Assembly: GCF_001552075.1 (NCBI RefSeq)
Contig: NZ_BCQM01000001.1
Coordinates: 62,001 to 126,000, forward strand
Direction of reading: 5' to 3'
Source of the DNA: Arthrobacter luteolus NBRC 107841
Lineage (GTDB): Bacteria; Actinomycetota; Actinomycetes; Actinomycetales; Micrococcaceae
Length of the DNA stretch: 64,000 bases
Shown here: piece after piece, positions 17,944-29,146 of the stretch
Layout of the letters: each line of letters starts with the position of its first letter
Numbering within the stretch: position 1 is the first letter of the stretch
Notes under the pieces: generated by a model
Databases searched by the model: none
Told to the model about the DNA's origin: nothing
What the model saw: only the letters and a program-made list of their open reading frames with translations
Translations under genes and position numbers: made by a program

Positions 17944-19254
17944 ATGAGCGAGGACGAGCGGGACATACCCGTCGACGAACCACTCCCCGCCCCCGGCGGA
18001 GACGCCCGCAGCCGTCCCGGTCCGGTGCGGGCAGCAGGCTCCCGGCTCAGGCAGATCCTGTCCCATGTGCCCGGGGTACGGCCGCGCCCCCGCTTCGATG
18101 TTCCTCCGGAGGACGGGGAGCCCGGAACCGGGCAGGTGGCCGTGGACGAAGACGCTGACCTCTCCGATGAACGACGCCGGTTCGGTGACGCCCCGGTGCC
18201 GGCCACCGGAGGACGCGGCCCGGAGGGCCGTCCCATCCGGTTCGGCTTTATGTTCACAGTCGGCGTCGGCTTCGCGCTGCTGCTGTTCTTCATCTTTACC
18301 AATGTCGGTGAGCTGCTGGTCTGGATCGGTGCGGCGCTCTTCATCGCCCTGGGCCTGGACCCGGTGGTCCGCTGGCTCAGCGCCCGCGGAGTCCCCCGCC
18401 CGGCCGGAATCGCCATCACCGTTCTGATCGTGGCCGGTGCCGTGGCTGGCTTCTTCGCCACCCTGATCCCCACGATCGTCAGCCAGACCACGGAAATCGT
18501 CAATGCTGCGCCCGGCTACGTAGACCGGTTCCTTTCCTCGGATTTCTTCGTGTCCGTGGAACGCCAGTTCCAGATCCGGGAACGCGTTGATGAGGAAGTC
18601 CAGAAGTTCTTCTCCAACGCCGACGCCGTTGGCGGTATTTTCGGCGGAGTGCTGAGCGTTGGCTCGGTGATCGCCAACGGGCTTTTTGGTGCCCTGATCA
18701 TCCTGGTCCTGACCCTGTACTTCCTGGCCTCGCTGCCGTCGATGAAGAAGTGGGCCTACCGGCTGGCACCGCGCAGCCGGCGCCGCCGGGTGGAAGCCCT
18801 CTCGGAGGAAATCACCGGGAGCGTCGGCAACTACGTGATTGGACAGGGTTTCGTGGCCCTCCTGGACGCGCTGTACGCCTTTGTGATCATGACCATCACC
18901 GGAGTCCCCTTCTCCGTCCTGCTGGCCTTCGTCGTCGCGCTGCTGGCCTTCATTCCCCTGGTCGGCCCGCCGATCGCCCTGGTCCTGGTCTCCCTGGTGG
19001 CCCTGACCGCCAGCTGGCAGACCGCCGTCGTGTTCGCCATTCTCTACATGGCCTACCTGCAGTTCGAGGCCTACTTTGTCTCCCCCAGGGTGATGCAGCG
19101 CGCAGTTGCGGTCCCGGGCGCGGTGGCAGTGATTGCCGTTATTGCCGGCGGAACCCTGCTGGGGGTGCTCGGTGCCCTGATCGCCATTCCAACGGCCGCT
19201 GCAATCCTGCTGCTGATGAAGGAAGTCGTGATAGCCCAGCAGGACCGGCGCTAG
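17944..19254 (+). CDS. AI-2E family transporter
   Basis: 436 aa. After about 100 hydrophilic, Pro/Arg/Asp-rich cytosolic residues come seven or eight membrane helices typical of the PF01594 family, with the conserved central LTLYFLASLPSMKKWAYRLAP and ISPR-like YLQFEAYFVSPRVMQRAV segments. Members export autoinducer-2 or small solutes, or act as Na+/H+ antiporters; the substrate is not predictable. The ATG at 17944 was chosen for its GGGAG ten bases upstream; an ATG at 17923 would add seven residues. Confidence 0.85.
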   Translation: MSEDERDIPVDEPLPAPGGDARSRPGPVRAAGSRLRQILSHVPGVRPRPRFDVPPEDGEPGTGQVAVDEDADLSDERRRFGDAPVPATGGRGPEGRPIRFGFMFTVGVGFALLLFFIFTNVGELLVWIGAALFIALGLDPVVRWLSARGVPRPAGIAITVLIVAGAVAGFFATLIPTIVSQTTEIVNAAPGYVDRFLSSDFFVSVERQFQIRERVDEEVQKFFSNADAVGGIFGGVLSVGSVIANGLFGALIILVLTLYFLASLPSMKKWAYRLAPRSRRRRVEALSEEITGSVGNYVIGQGFVALLDALYAFVIMTITGVPFSVLLAFVVALLAFIPLVGPPIALVLVSLVALTASWQTAVVFAILYMAYLQFEAYFVSPRVMQRAVAVPGAVAVIAVIAGGTLLGVLGALIAIPTAAAILLLMKEVVIAQQDRR

Positions 19255-19267
19255 GCGCCCGGCGGGA

Positions 19268-19627
19268 TTAGCGCCGGCGGCCGGAACCCGGACGGGTCTG
19301 CCAGCAGCGGGCGTGCCAATGCCGGCGGTCCTCCACCGCCGTCTGCCTCCCCAGGAGGGAATCCTCCTGCCACACCACCAGGTGTTCGATCCCCGGCGGG
19401 ATCACCTGCCCGCACCCGGGGCAGCGGTAGTCCTTTGCCGCGTTCCGGGCCGTGATCCGACGCACCGACCACTCGCCGTCGGCGGCGCTTTCCCGCTCGG
19501 GCAGCCCAACCCGTGCCCGGTCCAGGTCGATGTCCGGGGCGGGGGCCGCCCATTTGCGGCGTGCGTTACGCCCTGCGCCCGCCGCTGAGACGGGCGGCCG
19601 GCGCCTTGGCTGGTTGGAACGGGGCAT
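19268..19627 (-). CDS. Small zinc-ribbon-like protein
   Basis: 119 aa, basic, with a disordered Arg/Pro-rich N-terminus. YRCPGCGQVIPPG (CxxC) and RHWHARCW (His, His, Cys) late in the protein could bind one zinc ion. Actinobacterial homologues are often labelled ATP/GTP-binding, but no P-loop is present. It is divergent from nucS with 39 bases between start codons, a neighbourhood that hints at nucleic-acid work. CAAGAT at 19634-19639 ends six bases before the ATG. It converges on the AI-2E gene. Confidence 0.7.
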   Translation of the reverse strand: MPRSNQPRRRPPVSAAGAGRNARRKWAAPAPDIDLDRARVGLPERESAADGEWSVRRITARNAAKDYRCPGCGQVIPPGIEHLVVWQEDSLLGRQTAVEDRRHWHARCWQTRPGSGRRR

Positions 19628-19633
19628 AAAACC

Positions 19634-19639
19634 ATCTTG
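19634..19639 (-). promoter_or_regulatory. Leaderless-type -10-like element of the zinc-ribbon gene
   Basis: CAAGAT on the minus strand, six bases (GGTTTT), then ATG at 19627. The first base deviates from TANNNT, so this is weaker than the others. Confidence 0.3.
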
Positions 19640-19654
19640 CCGCAGCGGAGCCGG

Positions 19655-19660
19655 TAAAGT
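19655..19660 (+). promoter_or_regulatory. Leaderless-type -10 element of nucS
   Basis: TAAAGT, six bases (GCAACT), then the nucS GTG at 19667. No ribosome-binding site. Confidence 0.5.
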
Positions 19661-19666
19661 GCAACT

Positions 19667-20362
19667 GTGCGTTTAGTGATAGCCCGCTGCTCTGTTGACT
19701 ACATCGGCCGCCTCCGTGCCCATCTGCCCCTTGCTACCCGCCTTCTTATGGTGAAGGCGGACGGCTCCGTCCTGATCCATTCCGACGGCGGTTCCTACAA
19801 ACCGCTGAACTGGATGAGTCCGCCGGCGACCCTGCGCATCACCGAACCGGGAGCCGACGACGCCGAGGCCGGCGTCGTCGAAGTCTGGAACGTCCAAAGC
19901 GCCAAAACCGATGACAAGCTGGTGATCAGTGTTTATGAGCACCTCTCCGACGTTGCCCATGACCTGGGGACGGACCCCGGGCTGATCAAGGACGGCGTGG
20001 AGGCGGACCTCCAGCGGCTGCTCGCCGAGCAGATCACGAAGCTAGGCGAAGGCTTCACGCTGATCCGCCGGGAGTACATGACGGCCATCGGTCCGGTGGA
20101 CATCCTGGCCCGCGACGCCTCCGGCGCCACTGTGGCGGTAGAACTGAAGCGCCGCGGCGACATAGACGGTGTGGAACAGCTGACCCGGTACCTGGAACTG
20201 CTCAACCGTGATCCGCTGCTGGCCCCGGTGCGCGGCGTTTTCGCTGCCCAGCAAATCAAGCCCCAGGCGAAGGTCCTGGCAGCCGACCGCGGCATTGACT
20301 GCCTCACCCTGGACTACGACGAAATGCGCGGTGTGGACGACAGCGCCTCGCGTTTGTTCTGA
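19667..20362 (+). CDS. nucS: Endonuclease NucS (EndoMS)
   Basis: 231 aa. NucS replaces MutS/MutL mismatch repair in most Actinobacteria by cutting both strands at mismatches. The N-terminal beta-rich DNA-binding domain begins [16 protein letters not shown]; the C-terminal RecB-like nuclease carries GPVDILARD and VAVELKRRG (Asp, and Glu-x-Lys of the PD-(D/E)xK site). The last residues, SRLF, match the usual C-terminal beta-clamp-binding peptide. The GTG at 19667 is the natural start because family alignments begin at MRLV and because a TAAAGT -10 sits six bases upstream. Confidence 0.95.
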   Translation: MRLVIARCSVDYIGRLRAHLPLATRLLMVKADGSVLIHSDGGSYKPLNWMSPPATLRITEPGADDAEAGVVEVWNVQSAKTDDKLVISVYEHLSDVAHDLGTDPGLIKDGVEADLQRLLAEQITKLGEGFTLIRREYMTAIGPVDILARDASGATVAVELKRRGDIDGVEQLTRYLELLNRDPLLAPVRGVFAAQQIKPQAKVLAADRGIDCLTLDYDEMRGVDDSASRLF

Positions 20363-20704
20363 CACTCCCTTCCTGCCGGAGCCGGCACTATCCCGGGGAT
20401 TGAGCGGGGCCTTTAGCAGCGTCGATGGAGCCGGAATAACGACCGAATACCGCCCGGCATCCGTGCATATAAAGGGCCCAAAGATTCTGCTAACTTTTTC
20501 GCCGAATCCGTTGACGGTTGTTTAGCCGTATGTCACGCTATAGGCAGTCTTTGTGTAGGTGTATTTTCATGCTCGCAAGACGGTTGCGAGCGTGAAGCTC
20601 CTGTAGGAACTGCCGTCCGGCAGGGAACCTGGACTTCCCGCTTCGGTAACAACCACAGGCACGCGGTGTGCCGGTTCAGTTCCAGCAATAAAGGAGACAG
20701 GCAA
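20363..20704 (+). other. Intergenic leader region of the cold-shock gene
   Basis: 342 bases without a supported gene. The left part (20363-20500) shows nothing I recognise. The right part holds a TTGACG-type -35 candidate (20511-20516), a CTATAGG stretch (20538-20544, spacing too long to be convincing), a strong hairpin (20568-20594) and AAAGGAG before the csp ATG. A long untranslated leader is typical of cspA-like genes. Confidence 0.6.
20568..20594 (+). promoter_or_regulatory. Hairpin in the cold-shock mRNA leader
   Basis: CATGCTCGCAA (20568-20578), loop GACGG, TTGCGAGCGTG (20584-20594): eleven base pairs with one G-U. It sits about 110 bases before the csp start, so it would be within a 5' leader if transcription starts near 20550. 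It could act as a thermosensitive element or a stability hairpin. Confidence 0.5.
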
Positions 20705-20908
20705 ATGGCACAGGGAACCGTAAAATGGTTTAACGCCGAAAAGGGTTTCGGCTTCATTACTCCGGATGATTCCGATGGGGACGTTTTCGTCCACTACTCG
20801 GAAATCCAGTCCAACGGCTTCAAGACCCTCGATGAAAACCAGCGCGTTGAATTCGAGATCGGCCAGGGCGCCAAGGGCCCCCAGGCCACCGGCGTCACCG
20901 CCGTCTAG
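20705..20908 (+). CDS. Cold-shock protein, CspA family
   Basis: 67 aa, a single OB-fold cold-shock domain: [15 protein letters not shown] contains RNP1 (KGFGFI) and DVFVHYSEI contains RNP2 (VFVHY). It binds single-stranded RNA and DNA as an RNA chaperone. The ATG at 20705 is preceded by AAAGGAG with good spacing; a longer in-frame extension has no family support. Codon choice is that of a highly expressed gene. The strong hairpin terminator follows nine bases after the stop. Confidence 0.96.
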   Translation: MAQGTVKWFNAEKGFGFITPDDSDGDVFVHYSEIQSNGFKTLDENQRVEFEIGQGAKGPQATGVTAV

Positions 20909-20916
20909 TCTTTTCG

Positions 20917-20958
20917 CATAACAAAGGCGGGGACCGTTTGGTCCCCGCCTTTGTTATG
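20917..20958. terminator. Strong hairpin terminator after csp
   Basis: CATAACAAAGGCGGGGACC (20917-20935), loop GTTT, and the exact reverse complement at 20940-20958: a perfect 19-base-pair stem. The AAAG/CTTT ends give a partial U-tract within the stem on both strands. Confidence 0.85.
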
Positions 20959-21068
20959 CCGTCTGAGCGGGCGGATTCCCGGCAGCGGGTTTTCCGGACG
21001 CGGATTCCGAGGTGCGGCTTCCCGGGCTGCGGCTTCCGGGGTTAAGGACTCCCCCAGTCCCCTGGATG

Positions 21069-22334
21069 CTAGCTCCGGCGGCGCATCACGTTGGCGCCGA
21101 GGCCGCGCAGACTCTCCATAAAGCGCTCATAACCGCGGTCGATGTGGTCGACGCCGCGTACTTCGGTTGTTCCTTCCGCTGCCAGTCCCGCAATCACCAG
21201 CGCGGCGCCGGCCCGGATATCGTTCGCTTCCACGGGAGCGCCGGAGAGCCTCGGAACCCCTTGGATCAGGGCATGGTGTCCGTCAAGCCGGACCACTGCT
21301 CCCAGCCGGGCCAGCTCCGAGGTGAATCCCCAGCGCGCTTCAAAAACGTTCTCTGTCACCATCCCGGATCCATTGGACACCGCATTGAGGGCCACCACGA
21401 AGGGCTGCAGGTCGGTGGGAAAGCCGGGGTACGGCAGAGTGGACACGTTGATCGGTTCCGGACGGGAGGGGCCCTTCACGGTAAATCCGTCCTCGGCGAG
21501 CTCGACGGCGCAGCCGGCCTGGACCAGCTTGTCCAGGACAACAGTCAGAGCCCCCGGATCCGCGCGGCGCACTTCGATGCTGCCGCCGGTGATGGCCGCG
21601 GCGAAGGCCCAGGTACCGGCAACGATCCGGTCCGGTACCACCCGGTGTTCCACGGGGGCCAGCCGCTCAACGCCCTCAATCTGCAGCGTGTTGGTCCCCA
21701 CGCCGGTGATTCTGGCGCCCATGGAGTTGAGCATCTCGGCGATGTCGGTGATTTCCGGTTCCCGTGCGGCGTTGTCGATCACAGTGACGCCGCGGGCCAG
21801 CGTGGCAGCCATCATGATGTTTTCCGTCGCCCCCACCGAGGGGAAATCGAGGATATGCCGGGCTCCCTGCAGCCCCTGCGGAACGGACGCCACCAGATAC
21901 CCGTGATCGATGGTGATGGTGGTGCCCATGGCCTCAAGCCCGGCACGGTGCATATCGAGCCCGCGTGAGCCGATGGCGTCACCGCCCGGGAGGGCAACCT
22001 CGGCCCGCCGGCACCGGGCTACCAGCGGACCCAGCACCGAGATGGACGCGCGCATGGCGCGGACCAGGTCGTAGTCGGCCTGATGCCCCAAAACAGCGGG
22101 AACGTCGATGCGCACCTCGGCGGCATCGGCGTCGTAGTCCACTGTGCAGCCCAGCCGCCGGAGCAGTTCCGCCATAATCCAGACGTCCTGGATGTTCGGA
22201 ACGTTGGTGATCGTGGAGCGGCCTTCAGCCAGCAGCGTTGCCGCCATCAGTTTAAGGACACTGTTCTTCGCCCCGGGGACTGTCACCGACCCGTTGAGCG
22301 TACAGGGACCGGTGGCAACAATGACGTCTTCCAT
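21069..22334 (-). CDS. murA: UDP-N-acetylglucosamine 1-carboxyvinyltransferase with Asp at the catalytic Cys position
   Basis: 421 aa. First committed enzyme of peptidoglycan synthesis: transfers enolpyruvate from PEP to UDP-GlcNAc. PGAKNSVLKLM (K23/N24, PEP and substrate binding), the ALPGG loop and the LDFPSVGATENIMMAATLA region are intact. The residue equal to E. coli Cys115 is Asp119 (PGGDAIGSRG). In M. tuberculosis the same Cys-to-Asp change gives natural fosfomycin resistance, so resistance is expected here. TAGTAT ends six bases before the ATG, and the GGAGGG directly touching the ATG is too close to work as a Shine-Dalgarno, pointing to a leaderless mRNA. Confidence 0.96.
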   Translation of the reverse strand: MEDVIVATGPCTLNGSVTVPGAKNSVLKLMAATLLAEGRSTITNVPNIQDVWIMAELLRRLGCTVDYDADAAEVRIDVPAVLGHQADYDLVRAMRASISVLGPLVARCRRAEVALPGGDAIGSRGLDMHRAGLEAMGTTITIDHGYLVASVPQGLQGARHILDFPSVGATENIMMAATLARGVTVIDNAAREPEITDIAEMLNSMGARITGVGTNTLQIEGVERLAPVEHRVVPDRIVAGTWAFAAAITGGSIEVRRADPGALTVVLDKLVQAGCAVELAEDGFTVKGPSRPEPINVSTLPYPGFPTDLQPFVVALNAVSNGSGMVTENVFEARWGFTSELARLGAVVRLDGHHALIQGVPRLSGAPVEANDIRAGAALVIAGLAAEGTTEVRGVDHIDRGYERFMESLRGLGANVMRRRS

Positions 22335-22340
22335 CCCTCC

Positions 22341-22346
22341 ATACTA
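22341..22346 (-). promoter_or_regulatory. Leaderless-type -10 element of murA
   Basis: TAGTAT on the minus strand, six bases (GGAGGG), then ATG at 22334. Confidence 0.55.
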
Positions 22347-22388
22347 GGACGGGGCCGTCCACGCCTGTGCACGCAGAGCGGATACGCA

Positions 22389-22420
22389 GAAGGCGCAGGG
22401 AACAATTTCCATGCGCCTTC
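22389..22420 (-). terminator. Hairpin between the atp/DUF2550 genes and murA
   Basis: GAAGGCGCA (22389-22397), 14-base loop, TGCGCCTTC (22412-22420): a perfect nine-base-pair stem 20 bases after the DUF2550 stop. It would end the ATP synthase transcript before the separate murA promoter. Confidence 0.55.
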
Positions 22421-22440
22421 GTGCGTTCCGGATCCGGCGG

Positions 22441-22869
22441 CTAGCGCCAGGTACCGATACCGATCACCGGTCCGGCCTCCAGCCAGGAGGACAGGCCCGT
22501 GTAGACGTCGTACTTCATCGCGATGAGCAGTTCACGCCCTTCATACTCGAGCGTCACCACCAGCGCACCGGGCTGGATCCGGGCCCGCTCAGCCTCGGTG
22601 GGCTGACGCCACCCCTTGATCTCCAGGGAGCTTCGGAGGAAGCGGTACGGCGGGCGCGGACTCAGCGAGAGCAGCCGAAGCCACTCCAGATGGGTGTCCG
22701 TATAACGGCAAACCCCCATCCGCCACCCGCCGGGCGGGAGGCAAATGGAGGCGTCAAAGGTACCCAGGGTACGCCGCAGCTGTGTGCGGCGTACCCAGAA
22801 AAGTGCCGTTGCCAGGACCAGCAGTGCGAAGAGCGCTGCCAGTGCAAGGAACACGTAGGTACTGTCCAT
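22441..22869 (-). CDS. DUF2550 family membrane-anchored protein
   Basis: 142 aa. One N-terminal membrane helix (residues about 5-26), then a cytosolic domain beginning RRTLGTFDASICLPPGGWRMGVCRY and LEWLRLLSLSPRPPYRFLRSSLEI, typical of DUF2550. The mycobacterial counterpart also follows atpC (Rv1312c). Function unknown; the fixed location suggests a link with ATP synthase or cell-wall synthesis. It starts nine bases after atpC and is the last gene of the atp operon. Confidence 0.85.
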   Translation of the reverse strand: MDSTYVFLALAALFALLVLATALFWVRRTQLRRTLGTFDASICLPPGGWRMGVCRYTDTHLEWLRLLSLSPRPPYRFLRSSLEIKGWRQPTEAERARIQPGALVVTLEYEGRELLIAMKYDVYTGLSSWLEAGPVIGIGTWR

Positions 22870-22878
22870 TGGTTAGGG

Positions 22879-23172
22879 TCAGCGGGTCCCAGCGTTGGCT
22901 GCGTCGTTCAACTGCGCGTTATCCGCGACAATGACCACGCGGTTGCTGTCAACGGAGAAGAAACCGCCGTCGACCCCAACCGTGATCCGGCTGCCGGAAA
23001 CCGGCTCAATGGCCAGCTCACCTTCGGCCAGGATCGCCAGCACCGGAGAGTGGCCGGGAAGGATCCCGATTTCACCGTCCGCAGTGCGTGCCTTGACCAT
23101 CTTCGCCGCACCGGACCACACAAAGTGGTCTGCCGCGACAATTTCGACTTCGAGTTCAGCAGTTTCAGCCAT
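22879..23172 (-). CDS. atpC: F1Fo ATP synthase epsilon subunit
   Basis: 97 aa. AELEVEIVAADHFVWSGAAKMVKARTADGEIGILPGHSPVLAIL is the N-terminal beta-sandwich that docks on gamma and the c-ring. The C-terminal helical hairpin that brakes rotation in other bacteria is almost absent: the protein ends soon after VVIVADNAQLND. The short form is usual in some Actinobacteria. The ATG at 23172 was chosen over an upstream start because the extra residues lie in the atpD stop region. Confidence 0.93.
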   Translation of the reverse strand: MAETAELEVEIVAADHFVWSGAAKMVKARTADGEIGILPGHSPVLAILAEGELAIEPVSGSRITVGVDGGFFSVDSNRVVIVADNAQLNDAANAGTR

Positions 23173-23177
23173 GGGGC

Positions 23178-24659
<1,482 letters not shown>

Positions 24660-24717
24660 TTAGATGGCGTGTGGGCTAAGTATTTACTGGTGGAACTCTG
24701 GGTCCGTGACCTGCGGG

Positions 24718-25611
24718 TTAGGAGGCGCTGAGCGCGTCCGCACCTGCCACAATCTCGGAGAGTTCCTGGGTGATTTCGGCCTGACGGGCGTTATTACGAA
24801 GTCGCGTGTACTTCTTAATAAGGTCGGAGGCGTTATCCCCTGCGGACTTCATGGCACGCTGGCGGGCTGCGAGCTCGGAAGCGGCGGCCTGGAGCATTGC
24901 TGCGAAGATGCGCGACTCGATGTAGCGCGGCAGCAGGGCATCAAGGACCTTCTCCGGCTCCGGCTCGTATTCGTAGAGGGGCAGGAGTTCCGTGTCGGTT
25001 CCTGCTTCTTCTTCGACTACTTCCAGCGGCAGGAGCCGGATGACTCCGGGTTCCTGGACAACCATGGACTTGAAGCGCGTGAATACGATGTGGATTTCGT
25101 CCACGCCGCCGTCTTCGTAGGCCGTATTGAAGTCATCGAGTAGTGCCTTGCCGATTTCCCGGGCGGTCTCGAACTCGGGCGCATCCGTACCGCCGGTCCA
25201 CACACGCTCGTAAGCGCGGTCGCGGAAGTCGTGGTACGCCTGGGCCTTGCGGCCCACCAGGTAGGTCTTGATTTCCTTGCCCTCTTCGCGGAGCAATTCA
25301 TTCAGTGATTCGCTCTGCTTGAGGACGCCTGCGGAGTACGACCCGGCAAGACCACGGTCGGAAGTCATGATGACCACTGCCGCCCGGCGGATCTGCTCCG
25401 GTTCGGTCGTCAGCGGGTGATCGATCTCCGACTGGGACGCCACAGCAGAAACGGCACGGGTGATCGCGTTGGAATAAGGCAGCGCCGCGGCTACGCGGGT
25501 GCGGGCCTTTCCAATGCGAGAGGCAGCAATCAGCTCCATCGCCTTGAAGATCTTCTGCATCGACGTGGTCGAGGCGATCTTCTGGCGGTAGACCCGAATT
25601 TGGGCTCCCAT
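24718..25611 (-). CDS. atpG: F1Fo ATP synthase gamma subunit
   Basis: 297 aa central-stalk subunit. The N-terminal [36 protein letters not shown] and the C-terminal [39 protein letters not shown] form the coiled coil that turns inside the alpha-beta ring; [15 protein letters not shown] is the conserved central segment. The C-terminus is normal. A 97-base gap separates it from atpA and a 76-base gap from atpD; no terminator-like structure is seen in either. Confidence 0.96.
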   Translation of the reverse strand: MGAQIRVYRQKIASTTSMQKIFKAMELIAASRIGKARTRVAAALPYSNAITRAVSAVASQSEIDHPLTTEPEQIRRAAVVIMTSDRGLAGSYSAGVLKQSESLNELLREEGKEIKTYLVGRKAQAYHDFRDRAYERVWTGGTDAPEFETAREIGKALLDDFNTAYEDGGVDEIHIVFTRFKSMVVQEPGVIRLLPLEVVEEEAGTDTELLPLYEYEPEPEKVLDALLPRYIESRIFAAMLQAAASELAARQRAMKSAGDNASDLIKKYTRLRNNARQAEITQELSEIVAGADALSAS

Positions 25612-25708
25612 ACTTTTCCTTTCGGTTCCTAGTGTTTTGAACTAGGGGCTAAGGCAAGGGGCAGGGGTTCCGCGGCCGGAGTGAACCGGCCGCGGAACCT
25701 GGAAGCCG

Positions 25709-27346
25709 CTAGCGCTTCTGCTTGACGATCTTTTCCTGGTCGACTGCATCCCCGTCCAGAGCAGCAGCTTCTTCGTGCCCGGCGGCAACCATGCGGTTGT
25801 CACCTTCGCCGAAGAAACCCTGCTTGAAGTCGGTGATAAGGGTCTTGAGTTCGTCCACCGTGGAATCTTCGAGCTTGTTGGTCTCAGCCAGAACGGTGAG
25901 GACCTTCGAAGAGTGGCGGACGTGGTCAAGGAACTCGGCTTCGAAACGGCGGACATCTTCCACCGGCACGTCGTCGAGGAAACCGTTGGTGCCGGCCCAG
26001 ATAGACACAACCTGGTCTTCGACCGGGAACGGTGCGTACTGGCCCTGCTTCAGCAGTTCCATCAGGCGCGCACCACGGGTCAACTGCTGGCGGGAAGCCG
26101 CATCCAGATCCGAGGCGAACATGGCGAATGCCTGCATGTCGCGGTACTGGGCCAGTTCCAGCTTCAACGTACCGGAGACCTTCTTCATGGCCTTCTGCTG
26201 GGCGGCACCGCCAACGCGGGACACCGAGATACCGACGTCCACGGCGGGGCGCTGGTTGGCGTTGAAGAGGTCCGACTGCAGGAAGATCTGGCCGTCGGTG
26301 ATGGAAATGACGTTGGTCGGGATGTAGGCCGAGACGTCATTTGCCTTGGTTTCGATGATCGGGAGTCCGGTCATCGAACCTGCGCCGAGCTCGTCGGAGA
26401 GCTTTGCGCAACGCTCCAGCAGGCGGGAGTGCAAGTAGAAAACGTCGCCGGGGTAGGCTTCGCGTCCCGGCGGACGCCGCAGCAGCAGCGACACAGCGCG
26501 GTAGGCTTCAGCCTGCTTCGACAGATCATCAAAGATGATCAGAACGTGCTTGCCGCCGTACATCCAGTGCTGGCCGATAGCCGAGCCGGCGTACGGTGCC
26601 AGGTACTTGAAGCCTGCGGGGTCGGATGCCGGGGAGGCCACGATCGTGGTGTACTCCATGGCGCCGGCGTCTTCGAGGGTCCGCTTGATCTCAGCGATCG
26701 TGGACGCCTTCTGGCCGATGGCAACGTAGATGCAGCGCACCTGCTTGTTGGTGTCGCCCGAGGCCCAGTTGGCCCGCTGGTTCAGGATCGTGTCGACGGC
26801 GAGGGCAGTCTTGCCCGTCTTGCGGTCACCAATGATCAGCTGGCGCTGGCCGCGGCCGATCGGGATCATCGCGTCGATGGCCTTCAGGCCGGTCTGAAGC
26901 GGCTCGTGGACCGACTTACGCTGGGTAACACCCGGCGCCTGGAGTTCCAGTGCGCGGCGGGCTTCAGCCTGGATCGGACCCATGTCATCCATGGGCTCGC
27001 CCAGGGGATCAACTACGCGGCCCAGGAAGGCATCCCCAACGGGGACGGACAGGACTTCACCGGTGCGGTGAACTTCCTGGCCTTCTTCGATGCCGCCAAA
27101 ATCGCCAAGCACAACGACGCCGATTTCACGGGTGTCGAGGTTCTGGGCCAGGCCCAGCGTGCCGTCCTCAAACCGAAGCAGCTCGTTCGCCATCACGGAG
27201 GGCAGGCCCTCCACACGGGCAATGCCGTCGCTCGCGGTGGTTACGCGGCCAACTTCAACGCGCTCTGCGTTTCCGGGTTCGTAGGACGCCGCAAATTCAT
27301 TCAACGCATTACGGACGTCGTCGGCGTTGATGGTCAATTCGGCCAT
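25709..27346 (-). CDS. atpA: F1Fo ATP synthase alpha subunit
   Basis: 545 aa. P-loop [25 protein letters not shown], and [15 protein letters not shown] identify the non-catalytic nucleotide-binding subunit. The ATG at 27346 ([15 protein letters not shown]) starts the family-conserved N-terminus; an upstream in-frame extension of 31 residues lacks similarity. The C-terminal 35 residues form a lysine/acid-rich tail ([26 protein letters not shown] region), longer than in E. coli, as seen in several Actinobacteria. Confidence 0.97.
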   Translation of the reverse strand: MAELTINADDVRNALNEFAASYEPGNAERVEVGRVTTASDGIARVEGLPSVMANELLRFEDGTLGLAQNLDTREIGVVVLGDFGGIEEGQEVHRTGEVLSVPVGDAFLGRVVDPLGEPMDDMGPIQAEARRALELQAPGVTQRKSVHEPLQTGLKAIDAMIPIGRGQRQLIIGDRKTGKTALAVDTILNQRANWASGDTNKQVRCIYVAIGQKASTIAEIKRTLEDAGAMEYTTIVASPASDPAGFKYLAPYAGSAIGQHWMYGGKHVLIIFDDLSKQAEAYRAVSLLLRRPPGREAYPGDVFYLHSRLLERCAKLSDELGAGSMTGLPIIETKANDVSAYIPTNVISITDGQIFLQSDLFNANQRPAVDVGISVSRVGGAAQQKAMKKVSGTLKLELAQYRDMQAFAMFASDLDAASRQQLTRGARLMELLKQGQYAPFPVEDQVVSIWAGTNGFLDDVPVEDVRRFEAEFLDHVRHSSKVLTVLAETNKLEDSTVDELKTLITDFKQGFFGEGDNRMVAAGHEEAAALDGDAVDQEKIVKQKR

Positions 27347-27448
27347 CTGCAGTCCCTGCTCTCCTATGTTGTGATCATCGCTTCGTGCCGATGACCTTCG
27401 ATTGGTTCTCAAATGTTTCTCATGGCCCGCTTCAGCCACGAAGGGTGG

Positions 27449-28263
27449 CTAAACGGCGAGCTTCCGGCGCAGTTCCGACAACCGGGTCACCACGGTGGAA
27501 TCGACGACTTCATCGCCCACCGTAACCCGGATGCCACCGACGATCGAGGGGTCAACAGTTGCGTTGATCTTCAGCTCGCGGCGGTACAGGCTGTTCAAAG
27601 ACGCCTGCAGCCGGGCGCGCTGCCCTTCGGTCAGGGGAAGGCTAGTGCGCACTTCCGCGATCCACCGCTGCTGCCGTCCGGCAACCAGTTCCAGGAACCG
27701 GGTCACCAGGGCGGTCGGGCGGAGTCCGCGCGGAGCGGTAACAGCCTGCCGGATCAATACCTGTGCTGCCTCGGACGCACCGGGCACCAGCTTCAGTGCC
27801 AGCGTGGTCCGCGCCTCCGCAGTGGACTGCGGATTGGACAGTGCACGCTGCACTTCGTGGTTGGATGCCACGGTCTCGTTGAAGCTGAAGAGATCGCTCT
27901 CCAGTTTCTCGAGGCCGGAAAGGCCCGGCCCCTTGTTTTCTGCGACCGCGGAGACAACCGTTGCAGCCAGGGTTTCCAGAGCGTCCCCGAGGTCGCGCGG
28001 TGCGCGCCAGCGGGATTCAACCAAAGAAGCAACAATCTGCTCAGCGTCGGCCGAAACCTTGCCGCCGACCAGTTTGGAGACCAGGGCTGCCTTCTCTTGT
28101 CCTTCACGAGCCGGATCAGTCAGGGCCCGAAGCAGGCCGGTCTGGCCGTCCAGCAGGCCCAGGATTCCAAAGAGTTCTTCAGCCAGTCCGAGGGTTGCGT
28201 GCGGAAGACGTGCTTCCAGCTGACCCTGGGCTGCTGCCAGTGACTCGCTCGATATACCTGCCA

Positions 28264-28264
<1 letters not shown>
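27449..28264 (-). CDS. atpH: F1Fo ATP synthase delta subunit, long actinobacterial form
   Basis: 271 aa, about 90 residues longer than E. coli delta. The N-terminal helical OSCP-like domain contains GILGLLDGQTGLLRALTDPAR; the C-terminal part contains VTRFLELVAGRQQRWIAEVRTSLPLTEGQ and DPSIVGGIRVTVGDEVVDSTV. It forms the peripheral-stalk cap on the alpha-beta head. The start codon overlaps the atpF stop by one base (TAATG at 28262-28266), so they are translationally coupled. It is not fused to a second b subunit as in mycobacteria. Confidence 0.94.
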
Positions 28265-28815
<551 letters not shown>

Positions 28816-28857
28816 TCATCCGTCCTATCTACTTGGTGGGGGAAATACGCGCTGAAG

Positions 28858-29073
28858 TTAGAGAACGAACGCGAAAACCAGACCAAGGATGGCGAGGGCT
28901 TCGGTCAGGGCCAGGCCCAGGAAAGCGATCGGCTGGAGCACACGCTGTGCTTCCGGCTGGCGTGCAACACCGTTGATGTAAGCAGCGAAGACCAGACCCA
29001 CGCCAATGGCGCCGCCGATGGCGGAGAGGCCGTAGCCGACGAGGTTGATGTTGCCTTGGATGTCACCAGTCAT
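28858..29073 (-). CDS. atpE: F1Fo ATP synthase c subunit
   Basis: 71 aa hairpin of two membrane helices. The proton-carrying carboxylate is E58 in [11 protein letters not shown]; the glycine-rich first helix ([17 protein letters not shown]) packs the ring; the polar loop is ARQPE. No extra residues of the sodium-binding motif are seen, so a proton ring is expected. It contains the region targeted by bedaquiline in mycobacteria. Confidence 0.97.
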   Translation of the reverse strand: MTGDIQGNINLVGYGLSAIGGAIGVGLVFAAYINGVARQPEAQRVLQPIAFLGLALTEALAILGLVFAFVL

Positions 29074-29146
29074 TTTGGGTTGTTCCTTTCAAGATGCCCG
29101 CAGGCAGGTTGTTGGTTCAGGGGGTTCCCCCTGGGAAGGGGAGGCT

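Noticed and set aside
25775-27394. Plus-strand 539-codon frame opposite atpA
   Set aside because: Shadow of the strongly conserved alpha subunit; composition typical of antisense frames.
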